DNA from: Paralithodes platypus
Taxonomy: Eukaryota; Arthropoda; Malacostraca; Decapoda; Lithodidae
Assembly: GCA_032716605.1 (NCBI GenBank)
Contig: CM064519.1
Coordinates: 16,836,232-16,900,231 of the forward strand
DNA length: 64,000 bases
Direction: 5' to 3'
The notes beneath the pieces were generated by a model. The model had not been told where the DNA came from. It did no database searches and saw nothing but the letters and a program-made list of their open reading frames with translations. The position numbers and the translations under genes were made by a program. Positions 1 through 60,285 of this stretch are shown one piece after another (the stretch's first letter is position 1; every line of letters starts with the position of its first letter).

Positions 1-2960
1 AGCTCAGGAGAGCTGGATGGTGTCCGCATCTCAGCCTGGCCAGGTGGACTCTGTCCTCGCGAGGAAGGGAGGATTCGGAAGGATGGATTTCGGGAGGTCG
101 TGCATGCAGCTGCGTGTTGTCTGTGAGTGAGTGGATGGATCGGTGAGAGATATGAGTATGGATGTGCTTTTGGAAGTTGGTTCGGGGTGGGCAGGGAGGG
201 AGAGGTGTGTGATACCGTGTGCTGGGTGTTGTTTTGATATTTCTTGGTGTCTGTGGGTGTGTTGCCATGTAGTTTAGTGGGTGGTCTTGGTTCGTAGAGG
301 CTGCTGCCAGGAATTGAGTGCCTCTCATGTCCAGATGGTCTTTGACTTTGAGGATTTGGGTTTCTTGATGTAGGTGATCTGTGGGTGAAGTAGCTGTGCA
401 ACCTGTAATGATCTTCAGGGCTTTGTTTTGAATAGTCTGTAAGGTCTTATGATGTGTTTCAGCTAGGTTAGAAGCCCAGGCTGGGCTTGCATATTCCATC
501 ACTGATCTTATGTATTGTTTATATCTTTGTTGTGTCCAAATTTGGTGTGAGCAAGTGACCTGAGGGCGTTAAGTCTGGGTGTCAGTTTCTTTTTAATGTT
601 TGTGGTGTGCTGTTTGAATTTCATATGAGTATCATATGTTACTCCTAGGATTTTGGGTGTGTGTGTGTATGTGTTAGGGGTGTGTTGTTTATGGTGAGTT
701 GAGGGATGTATTCGTGTTCTCCTGTCCAACTTGTGAGCAGGGTTGCGGTGGATTTGGCTGGGGCTAGATTAAGTCTGTTTGTAGTGCACCAGCCATGTAG
801 TGTGTTGAGATAGGGTTGAAGGAGATCTGTTGCTCTTTTTGGGTCATGGTGTGTGCATGTGAGTGTTATGTCATCTGCATAGGAGGCTAAGTTTATTTGG
901 GGCGTATTGGGTGTAGTTATATCGTGCATGTACAGATTGAAGAGTGCGGGCGATAGGACGGATCCTTGTGGGACTCCGTTTGGAAAGTTTCTGATTTTAG
1001 ATGACTGACCGGCAAAAGATACGTGTGCACATCTGCCTGCTAGGAAGTTGGCCAGCCACCTTTTTGTGTTGTTGTGCATGTTTGTGTTGTAGATTTTGAT
1101 TGTTAGGTTGTGGCGGGGGATGGCATCAAAGGCTTTACTAATGTCGAGTGTGGCTAATAGTGATCTGTGTGATGGTCTAGCTGAGTTGATGCCGTCGAAA
1201 GCTCTTTGTGTAAGGTCTGTGAGAAGAGTGTTTGTGGAGTGCAGTGGCCTAAAGCCATGTTGTGTTGGAGCTAGGGGTAGGTCAGGTGTAATTAGTTGTA
1301 ATACTAGGCGTTCCATGACTTTGGAGGGGGAGCAAAGGAGTGTGATGGGGCGGTGCGAGGAGGGTAGCGTGGGGTCTTTGTTGGGTTTGGGGAATGTGAT
1401 GATGATACCATGCTTCCAAATGTCTGGTATTGTGTTGTGTGAATAGCTGTAGTTTGATATGTTAGTGAGTGCTTGTATGCCTTGTGGTCTCAGGTGTCTG
1501 AGGTGTATGTTGCTTATGTTGTCTAGGCCACAGGCGGGTGAGTGCTTGAGATTGTTGATGATATGCTTTGTCTGGTGATTGGTGAAGGGTGTATAGTCAG
1601 GGTCTGTGGGGAATTGTCTCTTACGTCGGATGACACGTCGGTCGTCTTTGTGAGGTTTTAGGTGGCTGACATGTGAAAAGTGATTGATGAGAGTGTTTGC
1701 TTGTTGTTTACATGAAGGAGTAGAGTCTGTTGTTGTGATTGCAGCATGTGATTGTGTTGTGTTGCTGTTGGAAAGCGTGATGCTGTTTAGTGTTTTGTAG
1801 AGTTTTTTGGGGCTTGTTTTGTGATCAAGTGTTTGTAGGAAGTTATTCCAATTTAGTTTTTGTTGTTCTTGTATTTTGTTGTTAGTTTGGGTGTTGAGTG
1901 CTTGAATTTGTTGTGTGATGTCTTGTGTGTGGGGTGCTGGGGAGTGTTTCAGTATGTCGCGTTGTCTGATGAGGTTTTGAATTTCTGGTGTGAAGTTGGG
2001 GTTGTGTCTTTTTCTGTTACCTCTTGGAATGTGTTTCTTGTCAGCGTTTTGGATAGTTTTATTGAGTATGTGTACAGCATTGTTGATGTTAGTGATGGGT
2101 GTACTGTTTAGAGTTGTGAAGTGTTGTTCTGTCTCATTTGTGAATGCTTCCCAGTTAGCTCTTTTATAATTGGTGTATGTGTGTTTGTGGCTAGCTGGGG
2201 TGAGTCTGGTTTTGGTGGTGATAATGATCGGGAGGTGGTCAGAGCCTAAGGTTCTGACCACCCTCCAGGATGTTGTGGGGGCGAGTTCTGGGGAGCAAAA
2301 GGTGATGTCTGGAGATGATGGGTTATAGAGGGCTTGGTGAGGAATATGGGTATGTTGATGGATGTCGTTAAGGATGATGAGGTTATCGGTTTGGTTTTGT
2401 AGTACCAGCCCTCTGTCTGTGTCGGGGTTGTCGACAAACCAGGCTGACGTCTTGGCATTGAAGTCACCACCCAGGATGATGTGTGGGGTGTGTGGGGTGT
2501 TTGTGATGTGTTGTAGGTGTGGTCTGTATTCATTTGGTACTGTAGGGGATGTTTGGGGAGGGATGTATGTGTTTATGATGGTTATGTTGGAGTTGTTGCC
2601 AGTGCGTATTTTAATTGACTGTATTTCTGTTGTGTTATCATTTGGGGGGAGGAGGGATTTGGTTTGTACACTGGTTACTATGTATGATATTTCTTTGTGT
2701 ACCAGGGTGATGAGTCCACCGCCCCCGCCGACAGCCCGGTCTTGTCTGATGGTGGTGAAATTATGAAATGTGGGTGTTTTTTGTGTTGTGCGGAGTTTTG
2801 TTTCTTGTAAGATGGCAATGTGTATGTTGTGTTGTTTGATGAAGTGTGAGAGTTCGTGTTTCTTTGTGTTGATGCCATCTATGTTCAGTTGAAGAATGTT
2901 AATGTTATGTGCACGATGTATGTTGGGTGCTGATGCACGAGGATGGGGTGGGTTTTTGTT
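1..2960 (-). pseudogene. LINE endonuclease-reverse transcriptase ORF with frameshifts
   Basis: Single EN-RT reading about 980 residues long inside the element above. It is open from about 2960 to 655, where a TG-repeat slippage (about 655-690) shifts the frame, and shifts again at about 530-545. Catalytic YADD and endonuclease SDH residues are intact, so the decay is recent or mild, but no continuous protein can be made. Codons are strongly biased to Thr/His/Asn/Pro, giving the G/T-rich look of the plus strand. Confidence 0.8.
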
Positions 2961-2980
2961 TGTTTGAGCAAATTATGTGG
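1..2980 (-). mobile_element. Decayed non-LTR retrotransposon (LINE), runs off left edge
   Basis: On the minus strand the reading begins near 2960 with an apurinic/apyrimidinic-type endonuclease domain (LQLNIDGIN, ILQETKLR, GGDFNAKTSAWF, GSDHLPI) and continues into reverse transcriptase (ADKKHIPRG, FPKPNKDP..HRPI, TLDISKAFD, GVPQGSVLSP, SYADDITL, LGVTYD). Past about 530 the C-terminal part resumes in another frame (SVMEYASPAW) and the conserved RLRCGH end reaches position 1. This is a Jockey/I-type layout; the exact clade is not certain. It is 5'-truncated near 2980 and its 3' end is outside the window. Confidence 0.85.
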
Positions 2981-3788
2981 ATTTTGAATGACATACGTAC
3001 GTACGAATCTCTCAGTTCAGAAGATAATTTGGATTCTAAGTTGTATTGAGGATATATTATAATTAGTTTGAATCAGGGTTCTTGCGAGTATTGTGCGTTA
3101 AGCGAAGAAAAAGTTTAAGGGTGAACAAGCACAGGACAAAATGAACTGCTTGTTGGAAAATAAATATATTCAACCTTCTGACATTTTTCAGATCAAAGTT
3201 GTAACAACTACACTCATTGTTGTAAATGGATGGACCAAAATAGTAAGATTAAACGAATTAATTAAAAAAAAAAAAAAAAATGCAATGACAATGACAATTA
3301 TTATAATTACCATTCAAGATAAACCTTAATCTTGAGCGCAATATCTTTAAAGGTGCGCTATACTTCCGTTTCTTAATAAAATCACATTAGTATAACATAC
3401 TCTTTTTATCGTCAAGCACTTTTTCTTTACCTTTAGGACTCCAAAAGGTATAAACTATAAGACTAATCTCTCTAGGTATGCGAGAGGTCATTCTAGATCA
3501 TATTCTCGTCGTCTGGAGGTAGATAGGGTTTTTTCAAATAACGTACCCATTTAATTAGAAGAGGACAGGGTAAACTGAGCAAAAAGAAAAATCAAATCCA
3601 TATTCATAGTTATCAGAGAACACCCACAGATATTAATAGATACGCTTCGAAAACAGGATGTGGCCGCTACCCATTCACAAATATTTATGGCAGGACAGGG
3701 TTCGATGTAAATAGAATGGAAATATTATTGAGGGTTAAGCTGAAGGTTTGGACATATAGTGTAGTGGAACATTTGTAAACATTGAATG
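2981..3788. other. No gene seen
   Basis: AT-rich spacer with one poly(A) run at 3264-3280. Short open frames here lack any recognisable domain or splice support. Confidence 0.5.
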
Positions 3789-3925
<137 letters not shown>

Positions 3926-4126
3926 CAAGTTATAGGTAAAGGAATAATGGGCATACAGATAATTGATAATAATATGCTCGAGAGTAAGACATAAATTGGA
4001 GTTGCAACAATATAGGACCTAACTCAAAAGAAAATATACAGTATAGAGCAAAGAGGACAAGGGGTGAATAAAGGTAGATGTAAAGGTAATTAGTTGATAA
4101 AAAGGTCAAAAGGTTCAGAATATTCG

Positions 4127-4793
4127 CCTTACTCACAAACACATTCGCCCTCTCTCACACGCACATTCGCCTCTCTCACACGCACATTCGCCCTCTCTCA
4201 CACGCACATTGGCCCTCTCTCACACATTCACCCTCTCTCACACACATTTGCCCTCTCTCACACACATTCGCCCTCTCTCACACACACATATTCGCCCTCT
4301 CTCACACACACATTGGCCCTCTCTCACACACACATTGGCCCTCTCTCACACACATTCACCCTCTCACACACACATTTGCCCTCTCTCACACACACATTCG
4401 CCCTGTCTCACACGCACATTCGCCTTCTCTAAACACGTACATTCACCCTCTCTCACACACACATTCGCCTCTCGCACACGCACATTAGCCCTCTCTCACA
4501 CACACATTCGCCCTCTCACACGCACATTTTCCCTCTCTCACACACATTCGCCCTCACACACACATTCGCCCTCTCTCACACACATATTCGCCCTCTCTCA
4601 CACACACATTCGCCCTCTCTCACACGCACATTCGCCTTCTCTAAACACGTACATTCACCCTCTCTCACACGTACATTCGCCCTCTCTCACACACACATGC
4701 GCCTCTCACACACACATTTGCTTCTTTAACACACACATTCGCCCTCTCTCACACGCACATTCGCCCTCTCTCACACGCACTTTCTCCACTCTT
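4127..4793. repeat. ~20-22 bp minisatellite, TCTCACACACACATTCGCCC type
   Basis: About 30 imperfect copies of a unit alternating a CTCTCTCACAC block with ACATTCGCC. Unit length varies because of (CA) slippage. Open frames across it (HTHSPSLTHT) reflect the repeat, not a gene. Confidence 0.95.
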
Positions 4794-4934
4794 CAGGAGC
4801 CTTGGTCCAACATACAACCTCATAATCTCAACACTGCTAACTTTACTTCTTACCACTAGATAGACTCTTATTACCTCCTTTACTGTCATTAAGGGAAGCT
4901 ACCTGCTTTTTTTCTCTCCTTTTCTCTCTTTCTC

Positions 4935-6213
<1,279 letters not shown>

Positions 6214-6395
6214 TCGTTCGCCAGGAAAAATATCGACACCTAAATAGCACGAAAGGTCTTAACATTGACAAATAAATGGGGCGAAAGGTCTTAAAATCGA
6301 CAAACTAATGGGACAAACATCTTAAAATCTGAAAACTAATGAGGCTAAGCATGAGAGAGAAGAGGGTCCAGAAAAAACGAACCATCCCCCCTTAA
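6214..6395 (-). mobile_element. TTAA MITE family A, truncated copy
   Basis: Half element in reverse orientation: CCAGGAAAAATATCGACACC through GGGTCCAGAAAAAACG, ending in CCCCCCTTAA with TTAA at 6392-6395. The other half is missing. Confidence 0.75.
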
Positions 6396-9041
6396 TGAAG
6401 GTGTGTGAATGGCGAAGTGCTCCAGCATCATGTAATTGTTTGGAATAATAGCGACTTTTGTCAATCTGCTCAGGAACAACAATAAAGTAATGTCCGCTCC
6501 ACCCCCTTCACCTCCACAACCACCATTATAATTATTTTCAAAAAGGGTATGGAACATTGGACTTCTATCATACGAGACTACCATTTGGCCCACAATGGCT
6601 TCTTTTGTTACTTTTATTGATAATGTTATGAAGTTACTCCTGTATTCTTTGTACAATTTCTTTGGTCTATTGTTTATAATATGGACAATAATATAGTCTT
6701 CCTGTGCTTCATGGATGTTTTTCATAATTTTGTTATCATCATTCACTGCAATAATGAAAAGTCTTCATTGTGCTTCAGATGCTTTCGTCGTCTATAATGT
6801 TCAGCTCGCCAGCCTGTTCATTATCTTTATAATGAGTTGTTTACCGGTGTCATTATACCTGCCATCATTAGCGATGCGCCCGTTGAACTTGGTAATTAGA
6901 TTAGTTGTTTGTGTTCTCTTTGGATTGATGACGTCATGTGCTGTGTGTTTCTGGGCCACCTGTGCCAGTGATGATGATTGATGCTTAGGGAAAGGTGGTG
7001 GGAACACATTAGGGGGGGGGGGGGACGATTACTTTATTTCGTTATGTATTGTTTAATTTTTGGTTAATTAGTTAATTAGTGAGTCAGCCAGTATGTGAGC
7101 GAATCCGCAATTGAGTGAGTCAATTAATTACTTGTTGGTATAACTGCCAATTATTCCTATCAACATAACTGTTCAGAGTCACCACTATTTGAATTGAATC
7201 GACTGTATAAACAAAAACATGTTTTGCATTTTGACCCTCGTCGCTACCAAATGTTATAAAAGAAAAGCCTCTTAGCTGCTAAGAATACCCCCATGCTTTT
7301 GAAATTCGGCTGGCGACCTTTACATTTTAGTGCCAATAAAACGAGGCTGAAGGCGAATTTTTGAAAATAACAAAAACATCTATTAGAGTTACTTCTGTGT
7401 TTTGTACAGCTGTGGACAAGAATATCTTAACTATGTTTGAAGGAACATTTATGGTGCAGTGTCGAAGTATAAGCAAAATTAGATTAAATCTCATACAATG
7501 AGTCGTTGACAGAGCCAAACTAAGGGCAGTTGGTGGTCATTTCATAATAAATTATTTGTTGGTGATTTGGAAAGAAGTGTGGTTTGCTAATTTAGTGTAA
7601 TGATATGGATGGGAATGATGATGAATTCGATTTAATGATCTGTGAGTATTGCTAACGTATTTTAGCTTGTATTTAGGTTAAATATTGATGCCTACAACTT
7701 GGACTTCCTTATACCAACGAAACATGTTGTTAGTCATGTAAAGTAGGCGTCGTATAAATACACACACATTGTATTCGATAATAGGTTGTATTTTTTATGT
7801 TTTTATTTGTGTTGTTAACTTTGAAATCAAAACTAATAGGGTGAAATTGAGGGATCATGTACCATACAAAACAAATACCATTGAACTAGGTGTTACAATG
7901 GAGTACTTAATCTATAATACTCGACACTGCTGATCACAAACGAAAACGGAATGATAGCCTTGCGAAGTGATCATAGCACTGGGTTTGTAATCCTACTGAC
8001 CTGGGTTCGATTCCCAGCATATCTGAGAAATAAATTATTAGTCCTCCATTCATGCTACACTTGTCTAAGTACTTGATCATATACACCATAAATGAAGCCT
8101 TGTTATTGTCAAAAGACCGTTATGCATGGATAGTTCCCAAAACTTATTAAATATACTCAGAATCAGTGTCCATCTTGAATGAGACAATGTGGCGCTCAAT
8201 ATGAAATTGCATACCATCAGAATATATAACAACATTTAGCAAGATTTTCCTCTAGATTTTAGAAACCTGTTAGGGCATATTATGGCAGCAAGTGAGCTTC
8301 TAGATTGAACACAAGGATTGGTATGTACTGTACACTATCATATTCTTGAGACAATGAACACTGATTGAAAAAATACACTAACACGAATATGTCTCAAAGA
8401 TAAATTTCAAAATCTTCCCTCGGGATGTCAGTTTTGTTCTTTAAAATGTGTACCATCTTACACTGTAGGCGATTGTAGATGTGCATGTATGCAGATCTGA
8501 TAAATGGTAACGTATTCAGGTAGATCATACCTAAATGTCGGTATGAATATAGTGTTTCGAATAACACCACATATATTCCAGTGCAGTAAACCTTTATAGG
8601 GATTTGTGAGGTTGTTTACATGTCCGGTTATGATTAAACGGAGATCTATAGATTTCCAGTGATGCCATCAATCGTTCGTTTTTTTGTCTTGATTTTTTTT
8701 AAGGAATTTAGGTGTACGGGGTTTATAGTATGCCGGTGTATTTAATTACTAGCTTAGTTCTTGGTACATAAACTAAAGCAGAGTGTTTTGGTTATTGCAG
8801 ACGAAATACCAACTATCTTGTTTATTATGTTCGTGTCTGACATGTCACCCATTTTGTTAATCTTGAAAAGTCGCCATAATATATATTTTTTTAATTTAAT
8901 GAAAGTGCTAAGCTTCGTCACAATAGTGACAAACAAATTATAATGAGTGTTAGGTTTGTTTGCTATTTAATGGGAACAAAACAGTTATTATTTTCTATTT
9001 ATTTGAGTATGTCTATTTTTCTTAGTTAATAAAGAAGAAAA
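6396..9041. other. Intergenic, no gene seen
   Basis: Unique-looking AT-rich DNA. The short open frames (for example 6345-6746 minus and 8754-8943 both strands) show no domain. A tRNA-like SINE head is present at about 7955-8032. Confidence 0.5.
7955..8032 (+). repeat. tRNA-like SINE head
   Basis: TGATCATAGCACTGGGTTTG resembles an A box and GGGTTCGATTCCC is a good B box. There is no stable full cloverleaf, so it looks like a tRNA-derived SINE rather than a tRNA gene. Confidence 0.5.
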
Positions 9042-9238
9042 TTTGACGTATTTTCACAACAAATTCTGGCTATCATTAGACGAGTGTATACAGTTTAGGA
9101 AGGACCTGTTAGAAATATAAAGGTACAAATTACCTCACCCTCTGACTTCCATATACCCATCCTAATCTAAATAAAATGGTCAAACAAATAGCCGGAGAAC
9201 AGAAAATAAATGTGTAATAGTAGCTTGAAAGGGTTAAT
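9042..9238. repeat. Foldback repeat family C
   Basis: Imperfect palindrome: TTTGACGTATTTTCACA..CTGGCTATCATTAGACGA on the left, and the complementary AATCTAAATAAAATGGTC..GAAAGGGTTAA on the right. The same family is at 14573, 17385, 26345, 34340, 44080 and 50900. Confidence 0.65.
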
Positions 9239-9276
9239 TATGGTGACTTTAGCTCACTCGTCCGCTTTCTGTTTGT

Positions 9277-9320
9277 GTGTGTGTGTATGTACAGTATGTG
9301 TGTGTGTGTGTGTATGTACA

Positions 9321-9375
<55 letters not shown>

Positions 9376-9390
9376 AGTGTGTGTGTTTGT
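9277..9390. repeat. (GT)n microsatellite with ATGTACAGTATG interruptions
   Basis: Interrupted (GT)n tract of about 114 bp. Confidence 0.95.
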
Positions 9391-9483
9391 GTTTGTGTTC
9401 CCTACTCATAGTTTTACCACTTCTAACTTGAATTAACTACGTTTTATATATCACAGAGTAGTTTTATTCTAGGAACCGTTTTC

Positions 9484-9868
9484 GACATGTACGGTTGGCC
9501 AAATAAGTCATGGCTCCGCTGTCATTACGTTGTGCTCGCTGTGTGCTGTATTAATGTCTATCAGATGTTTAATTGGGTGTTTGAAGATAGGAAAATGTGT
9601 GTGTATCTCACTCGAAACTATGAATTAAACCTTATATAGTGCTGATATCAATTATTGATCGAAATATACTTAGTGCCGCGACATCACTTATTTCGGCAAC
9701 TGTACAGTACTGACTAGGAATAAGTGTTGCAGATATTGTGTTATGTGGTACGGTTGGCCAAATAAATTGTGTCTTCGCTGTCATTACGTTTTGCTCGGTG
9801 TGTACTGCGTTAATGTCTGTCAGATGTTGAATAGGGTGTGTAAAGATAAGAACATGCTTGGGCAACTG
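9484..9868. repeat. Two diverged copies of a ~110 bp unit
   Basis: GTACGGTTGGCCAAATAA followed by CGCTGTCATTACGTT occurs at 9489 and again at 9748 with the same downstream order (TTAATGTCT, CAGATGTT). Spacing is about 259 bp. No open frame is conserved between the two. Confidence 0.75.
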
Positions 9869-10394
9869 TACAGCTACTGCCAAATATTCGCTATCTCTTG
9901 CGATTTTCTTTATGCAACTTTGGCCATTAGGGTTTATATTCAGATCAAATCAGCTATATATTAATAAATACATAATATATTAAGTATTTATTTATATATA
10001 TTGGCGCACAACTTCCACCCCAAAATGACCCTTCCAACTACGTTTGGTGAAAAATCATGGAACCTTAATTGATAACATGTTCCATAAATAATGGGAATAC
10101 ACTTAATGAAAACAACGCTCGTGTGCCACCATTCTTGAAAAGTATCATAATTAAGCACATTAATCTCAAATACGTCAATATACAAAAATGCATTTAATCA
10201 GTAGACCATTTTATTACCGATCATTCGACAGCATATATTAACAGCAAATATAATCATAGTTACAGTATATCATGTATCCTAATATCGCATATATTATCCT
10301 GAATGAACCTGTCGTCTCACATTTAAGACATTATTATATGCCCTGCCAAACGCCTTAAAATATCAAAACTAATGTGGCTCGATATGAGGTAGCA
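9869..10394. other. No gene seen
   Basis: AT-rich spacer before the 15 bp minisatellite. Confidence 0.5.
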
Positions 10395-10399
10395 GGGGG

Positions 10400-10700
10400 T
10401 GATTTTTTGTCCGGTGAGTTTTTGTCCGGTGAGTTTTTAACCGGTGAATTTTTGACGGTGAGTTTTTGTCCGGTGAGTTTTTGTCCGGTGAATTTTTGAC
10501 AGTGAATTTTTGTCCGGTGAATTTTTGACGGTGAATTTTTGACGGTGAGTTTTTGTCCGGTGAGTTTTTGACCGGTGAATTTTTGACAGTGAGTTTTTGT
10601 CCGGCGAGTTTTTGACCGGTGAATTTTTGACCGGTGAGTTTTTGTCCGGTGAGTTTTTGTCTGGTTAGTTTTGGTCAGGTGAGTTTTTGTCCAGTGAGCT
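10400..10700. repeat. 15 bp minisatellite, GTCCGGTGAGTTTTT
   Basis: About 20 copies of a 14-15 bp unit alternating GTCCGGTGAGTTTTT and GACGGTGAATTTTT variants. Each G-type unit contains GGTGAGT, a perfect splice-donor consensus on the plus strand. Confidence 0.95.
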
Positions 10701-11357
10701 GAATGTGCATGTTGATATATACTCTGCCTTGCGTCTACCCAATAAATAGTGACAGCCTATCTCAATTATTCCTGTTAACTATCATACCATCTTTCCTAAG
10801 CTTGATAAAATGGTCTTATTGTAGTTGAAATCCAATAAATAAAAACGTCACCGGTACTGAGAGGGTTAAAGTAATGTGTGTGTGTCTCTATTGAAGTTAC
10901 ATGACAACTGGGAAAGTGTAAATACACATAATTAGTGATAATTTGGTCCATGATATTCTTGATGAACCGTTATTGATCTGGATCATCCGTCTTGTCACGT
11001 GATGTAAAGGTCCCCTTTTGACGCTTAACATGTGCCTGAAAAAAATAAAAATCATAATTTACCATCAGTATTAAAAGAGGTTATATATACTGTGCATACA
11101 TGTGTTCTTTGTTAATAGCGTATGTACAGTATGTCTAAATGGAGTAGTACAGGACTATGAAAGACTATCCACCAATATGCTTTTAATTATCATTTGGTTG
11201 AGAGCTGACAAACCACTCCACCATCTGTTCAGTCTCCTCCCACTTGAGTTGTAATATCACCAATCATATTTACTTCTGAAAAAAACCCCACTGCAAATTG
11301 TATCAATATTCCGTTGTACAATTTGCAATATTAATCTCTGTTGCCGCTTATGAAACG

Positions 11358-11358
<1 letters not shown>
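10701..11358. other. No gene seen; foldback family C remnant near 10720-10870
   Basis: This lies 3' of the ABCC4-like stop and could hold its distal 3' UTR, but no clear polyadenylation signal was found on the minus strand. Confidence 0.4.

Positions 11359-11396
<38 letters not shown>
11359..11396. repeat. (AC)n microsatellite
   Basis: Perfect ~38 bp tract adjacent to the MITE. Confidence 0.95.
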
Positions 11397-11398
<2 letters not shown>

Positions 11399-11401
11399 TT
11401 T

Positions 11402-11716
11402 TTAAGGGGAGAATTTTTGTCTGGACCCTTTCTCCCTCCAGTTTAGCCCCATTGCTTTTGAGATATTAAGAAGTTTGCCCCATCAGTTTGGCGATTTTAA
11501 GAACTTTGCCCCATTCCTGCTAATTTTAAGACCTTTCGTGTCATTTAGGTGTCGATTTTTTCCTGGCGAGCAATAGCGAGCCTGTAACTTACGACGAACC
11601 GGCCTTCGGCAGGGGTATTTTTCTAACGAAAAATGTACAAATTTATCTTAAAAGGCGGACTAGGGGTGTAACTTTAAGCTTGATGGAGGTCTAGGGAACA
11701 AACTAAAAACCTTCCC

Positions 11717-11720
<4 letters not shown>
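11402..11720 (+). mobile_element. TTAA MITE family A, full copy, inserted in the stop codon site
   Basis: 319 bp from TTAA at 11402-11405 to TTAA at 11717-11720, with terminal inverted repeats TTAAGGGGAGAATTTTTG and (complement of the right end) TTAAGGGAAGGTTTTTAG. Internal blocks: CTGGACCC, TTTAGCCCCATT, CCTGGCGAGC, AACCGGCCTTCGGC hairpin, AATGTACAAATTTATC, GGAGGTCTAGGG. TTAA duplication is typical of piggyBac-like non-autonomous elements. The right TTAA contains the TAA stop of the ABCC4-like gene. Confidence 0.88.
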
Positions 11721-58168
<46,448 letters not shown>

Positions 58169-58208
58169 CTGCAACACGAAATAAGAGAAGGGACTGAATA
58201 AAGATAAT

Positions 58209-58280
58209 CAGAGAGCGAGAGAGAGAGAGAGAGAGAAAAAAAATCAAGAGAGAGAATGTGAATGAGTAAGAGAGAGAGAG
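58209..58280. repeat. (GA)n-rich tract upstream of exon 1
   Basis: Two GA runs separated by an A-rich stretch; (TC)n on the sense strand, close to the exon 1 acceptor. Confidence 0.85.
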
Positions 58281-58937
58281 ACCAGGAGTTCCCGATAAAG
58301 GGTTCCAGTCCTGACATTATTCTTGACTTACAGTGTACTGCCTTGATAATCCAGAAAAGTTGACAACCTCTGAAGTCTTATTTTAAACGAACAAAATAAG
58401 AATGTTTGTTAAAACAAATAGCAAAAATTACCTCAGTTATATATCTATTTTGTAAATTTGAATACATCAATTGCTTGACTTCCATAATTCATCTGTAGCT
58501 GAATATATATATATATATGTGGATTGTGTTCTTTTATTTAATAATTTTCATTTTAGTAAACGTTGTTTCCACATAGCGATTTTGATAATTTAATTTGACT
58601 TTATATTGTCCTTGTCCCAATTTTGGTTTGTTTAGTTTGCAAGTTTTACATTTTAATTGGTTTGGTGACGAAAATATTTCAAAATATACCCACCGTAGTG
58701 TGCAAGGAATAGACTAGAACACTTCTATTGTTATGATGACAACTTATGATGAATACTTTCAGAATTTTCACAGATTGTTATTTCAAATATTGACCATGTA
58801 TATACTTTTTTCAGTCCAAGATATATTTCTGCTCATTTTCCGCAATTCAGAGAATTGATAGACTTTTCTCATTGAATTTCATGATGATTCTAGTAATTTC
58901 AAAATCTAATTTACGAATGTAAAATATCTGTTCGCAA

Positions 58938-59165
58938 TTGCCGACTTGCGAGTTTTGGGAAGTTAAGGAAGTTGGAGCTGTAGACATCGATATTTAACAG
59001 AATTACGAGCTAAAATACTGTCGTAGTAAATTCATAAATACATAAAACCCAATTCAACATACTCTTTAGCCATTAGAAACGTACATTATTATTGTATCTC
59101 TGTTTAATATCGATGTTTAAGGCTCCAACTTCCTTATAGCCTGAAACTCGCAAGTGGTCAACTCA
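58938..59165. mobile_element. Foldback MITE family E (copy 2)
   Basis: GACTTGCGAGTTTTGGGAAG, GAAGTTGGAGCTGTAGACAT on the left; GGCTCCAACTTCCTTATAGC and GAAACTCGCAAGTGGTCAA on the right. It shares ATAAAACCCAATT centre with 17820-18037. A direct repeat pair (58280-58395, 59205-59330) lies on either side. Confidence 0.85.
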
Positions 59166-59422
59166 ATTGACATTTTCAAAGAAGTACAAACATCATTTTC
59201 AAGAGAAGGACAGGATTTCTCGAAAAGGGGCTCCAGTCCTAATGCTATTCTTGACTTACAAAGTACTGACGTAATATTTCAAAAGGGTAGATAGCCTCTG
59301 AAGTTTTAGTTTAACTAACTAATTATTATATTCATCTTGTGAGAAACGTTTGGATTGTCGAAAGTAAATACGACAGCATTACTGTGGGCTGACAAATGGA
59401 GTATATAATTATATAATTATAC

Positions 59423-59423
59423 A

Positions 59424-59460
<37 letters not shown>

Positions 59461-59472
59461 TATAAATATACA

Positions 59473-59523
<51 letters not shown>
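59423..59523. repeat. (TA)n microsatellite
   Basis: Interrupted TA tract ~100 bp. Confidence 0.95.
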
Positions 59524-59526
<3 letters not shown>

Positions 59527-59761
59527 TATACATACTGTATATATACACACACAAGTGTGTGTGTGTTTGTGTACTCCTGGGAATCGGATCACAAATGTTA
59601 ATAGATCGATAACAGCTGCACATTTACACCTGTATTGGGTAATCCTAGGATGCAGTTTTCACCCATATTTAGCCATGCACGTCACCATAATATCCATCAC
59701 TACATTCACGATATCGGGACCCTTTTATTACAGTCCATTCATGACAACTTGGCCATAATTC

Positions 59762-60133
59762 TTAAAGGGAAATGGGTGGTTTTCCTGGACCCTTTTCTCC
59801 CTCGTGTTTAATTACCCCATTAGTTTTGACATTTTAAGACGTTCGGTTTATTAGTTTGGCGATTATACCACCTTTAGCTCCATTTCGTTGTCAATTTTAA
59901 GACCTATCGTGGCATTCAATTGTCTATTTTTTTTCCTGGCGAGCGATAGCGAGTTTGTAATCATGGCCTTCTGCCAAAAAATGTACAAATTTGTGTTGAG
60001 GGTGGGTCTAGGGAGTGTTTTTCTAAAGTTGAGGGAGGTCTAGCGAGGGAACTAAAAATGTTACATATAGCCTACGTGAATTAATAGACCAAAAAAAAAA
60101 AAAAAAAAAAAACCCCAGCCACTAGCCCCTTAA
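59762..60133 (+). mobile_element. TTAA MITE family A with poly(A) near right end
   Basis: TTAA at 59762-59765 and 60130-60133; TTAAAGGGAAATGGGTGG start, CGAGCGATAGCGAG centre, hairpin partly lost, A22 run at 60091-60112. Confidence 0.8.
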
Positions 60134-60211
60134 CTACTAACCCCTATAACTCAAGAACGACTAGAGTAATCGAGTAAATATTCCTTCTACCATTTGGGAC
60201 GAGTCATCCAA

Positions 60212-60285
60212 GGAATAGGTGCGGTGGAGTGGTCTTGCCACTGGACTGGTAATCCAATGGGCCCAGGTTTGATTCCCGATATGTC
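60212..60285 (+). repeat. tRNA-like SINE head
   Basis: GTGCGGTGGAGTGGTCTTGCC (A box) and CCCAGGTTTGATTCCC (B box, one mismatch). Not a functional tRNA fold as far as I can tell. Confidence 0.5.

Noticed and set aside
4127..4859. Long plus-strand frames rich in HTHSPSLTHT as a repetitive protein
   Set aside because: They follow only from the minisatellite period; all frames are open, unit length varies by (CA) slippage and no splice or start context supports them.
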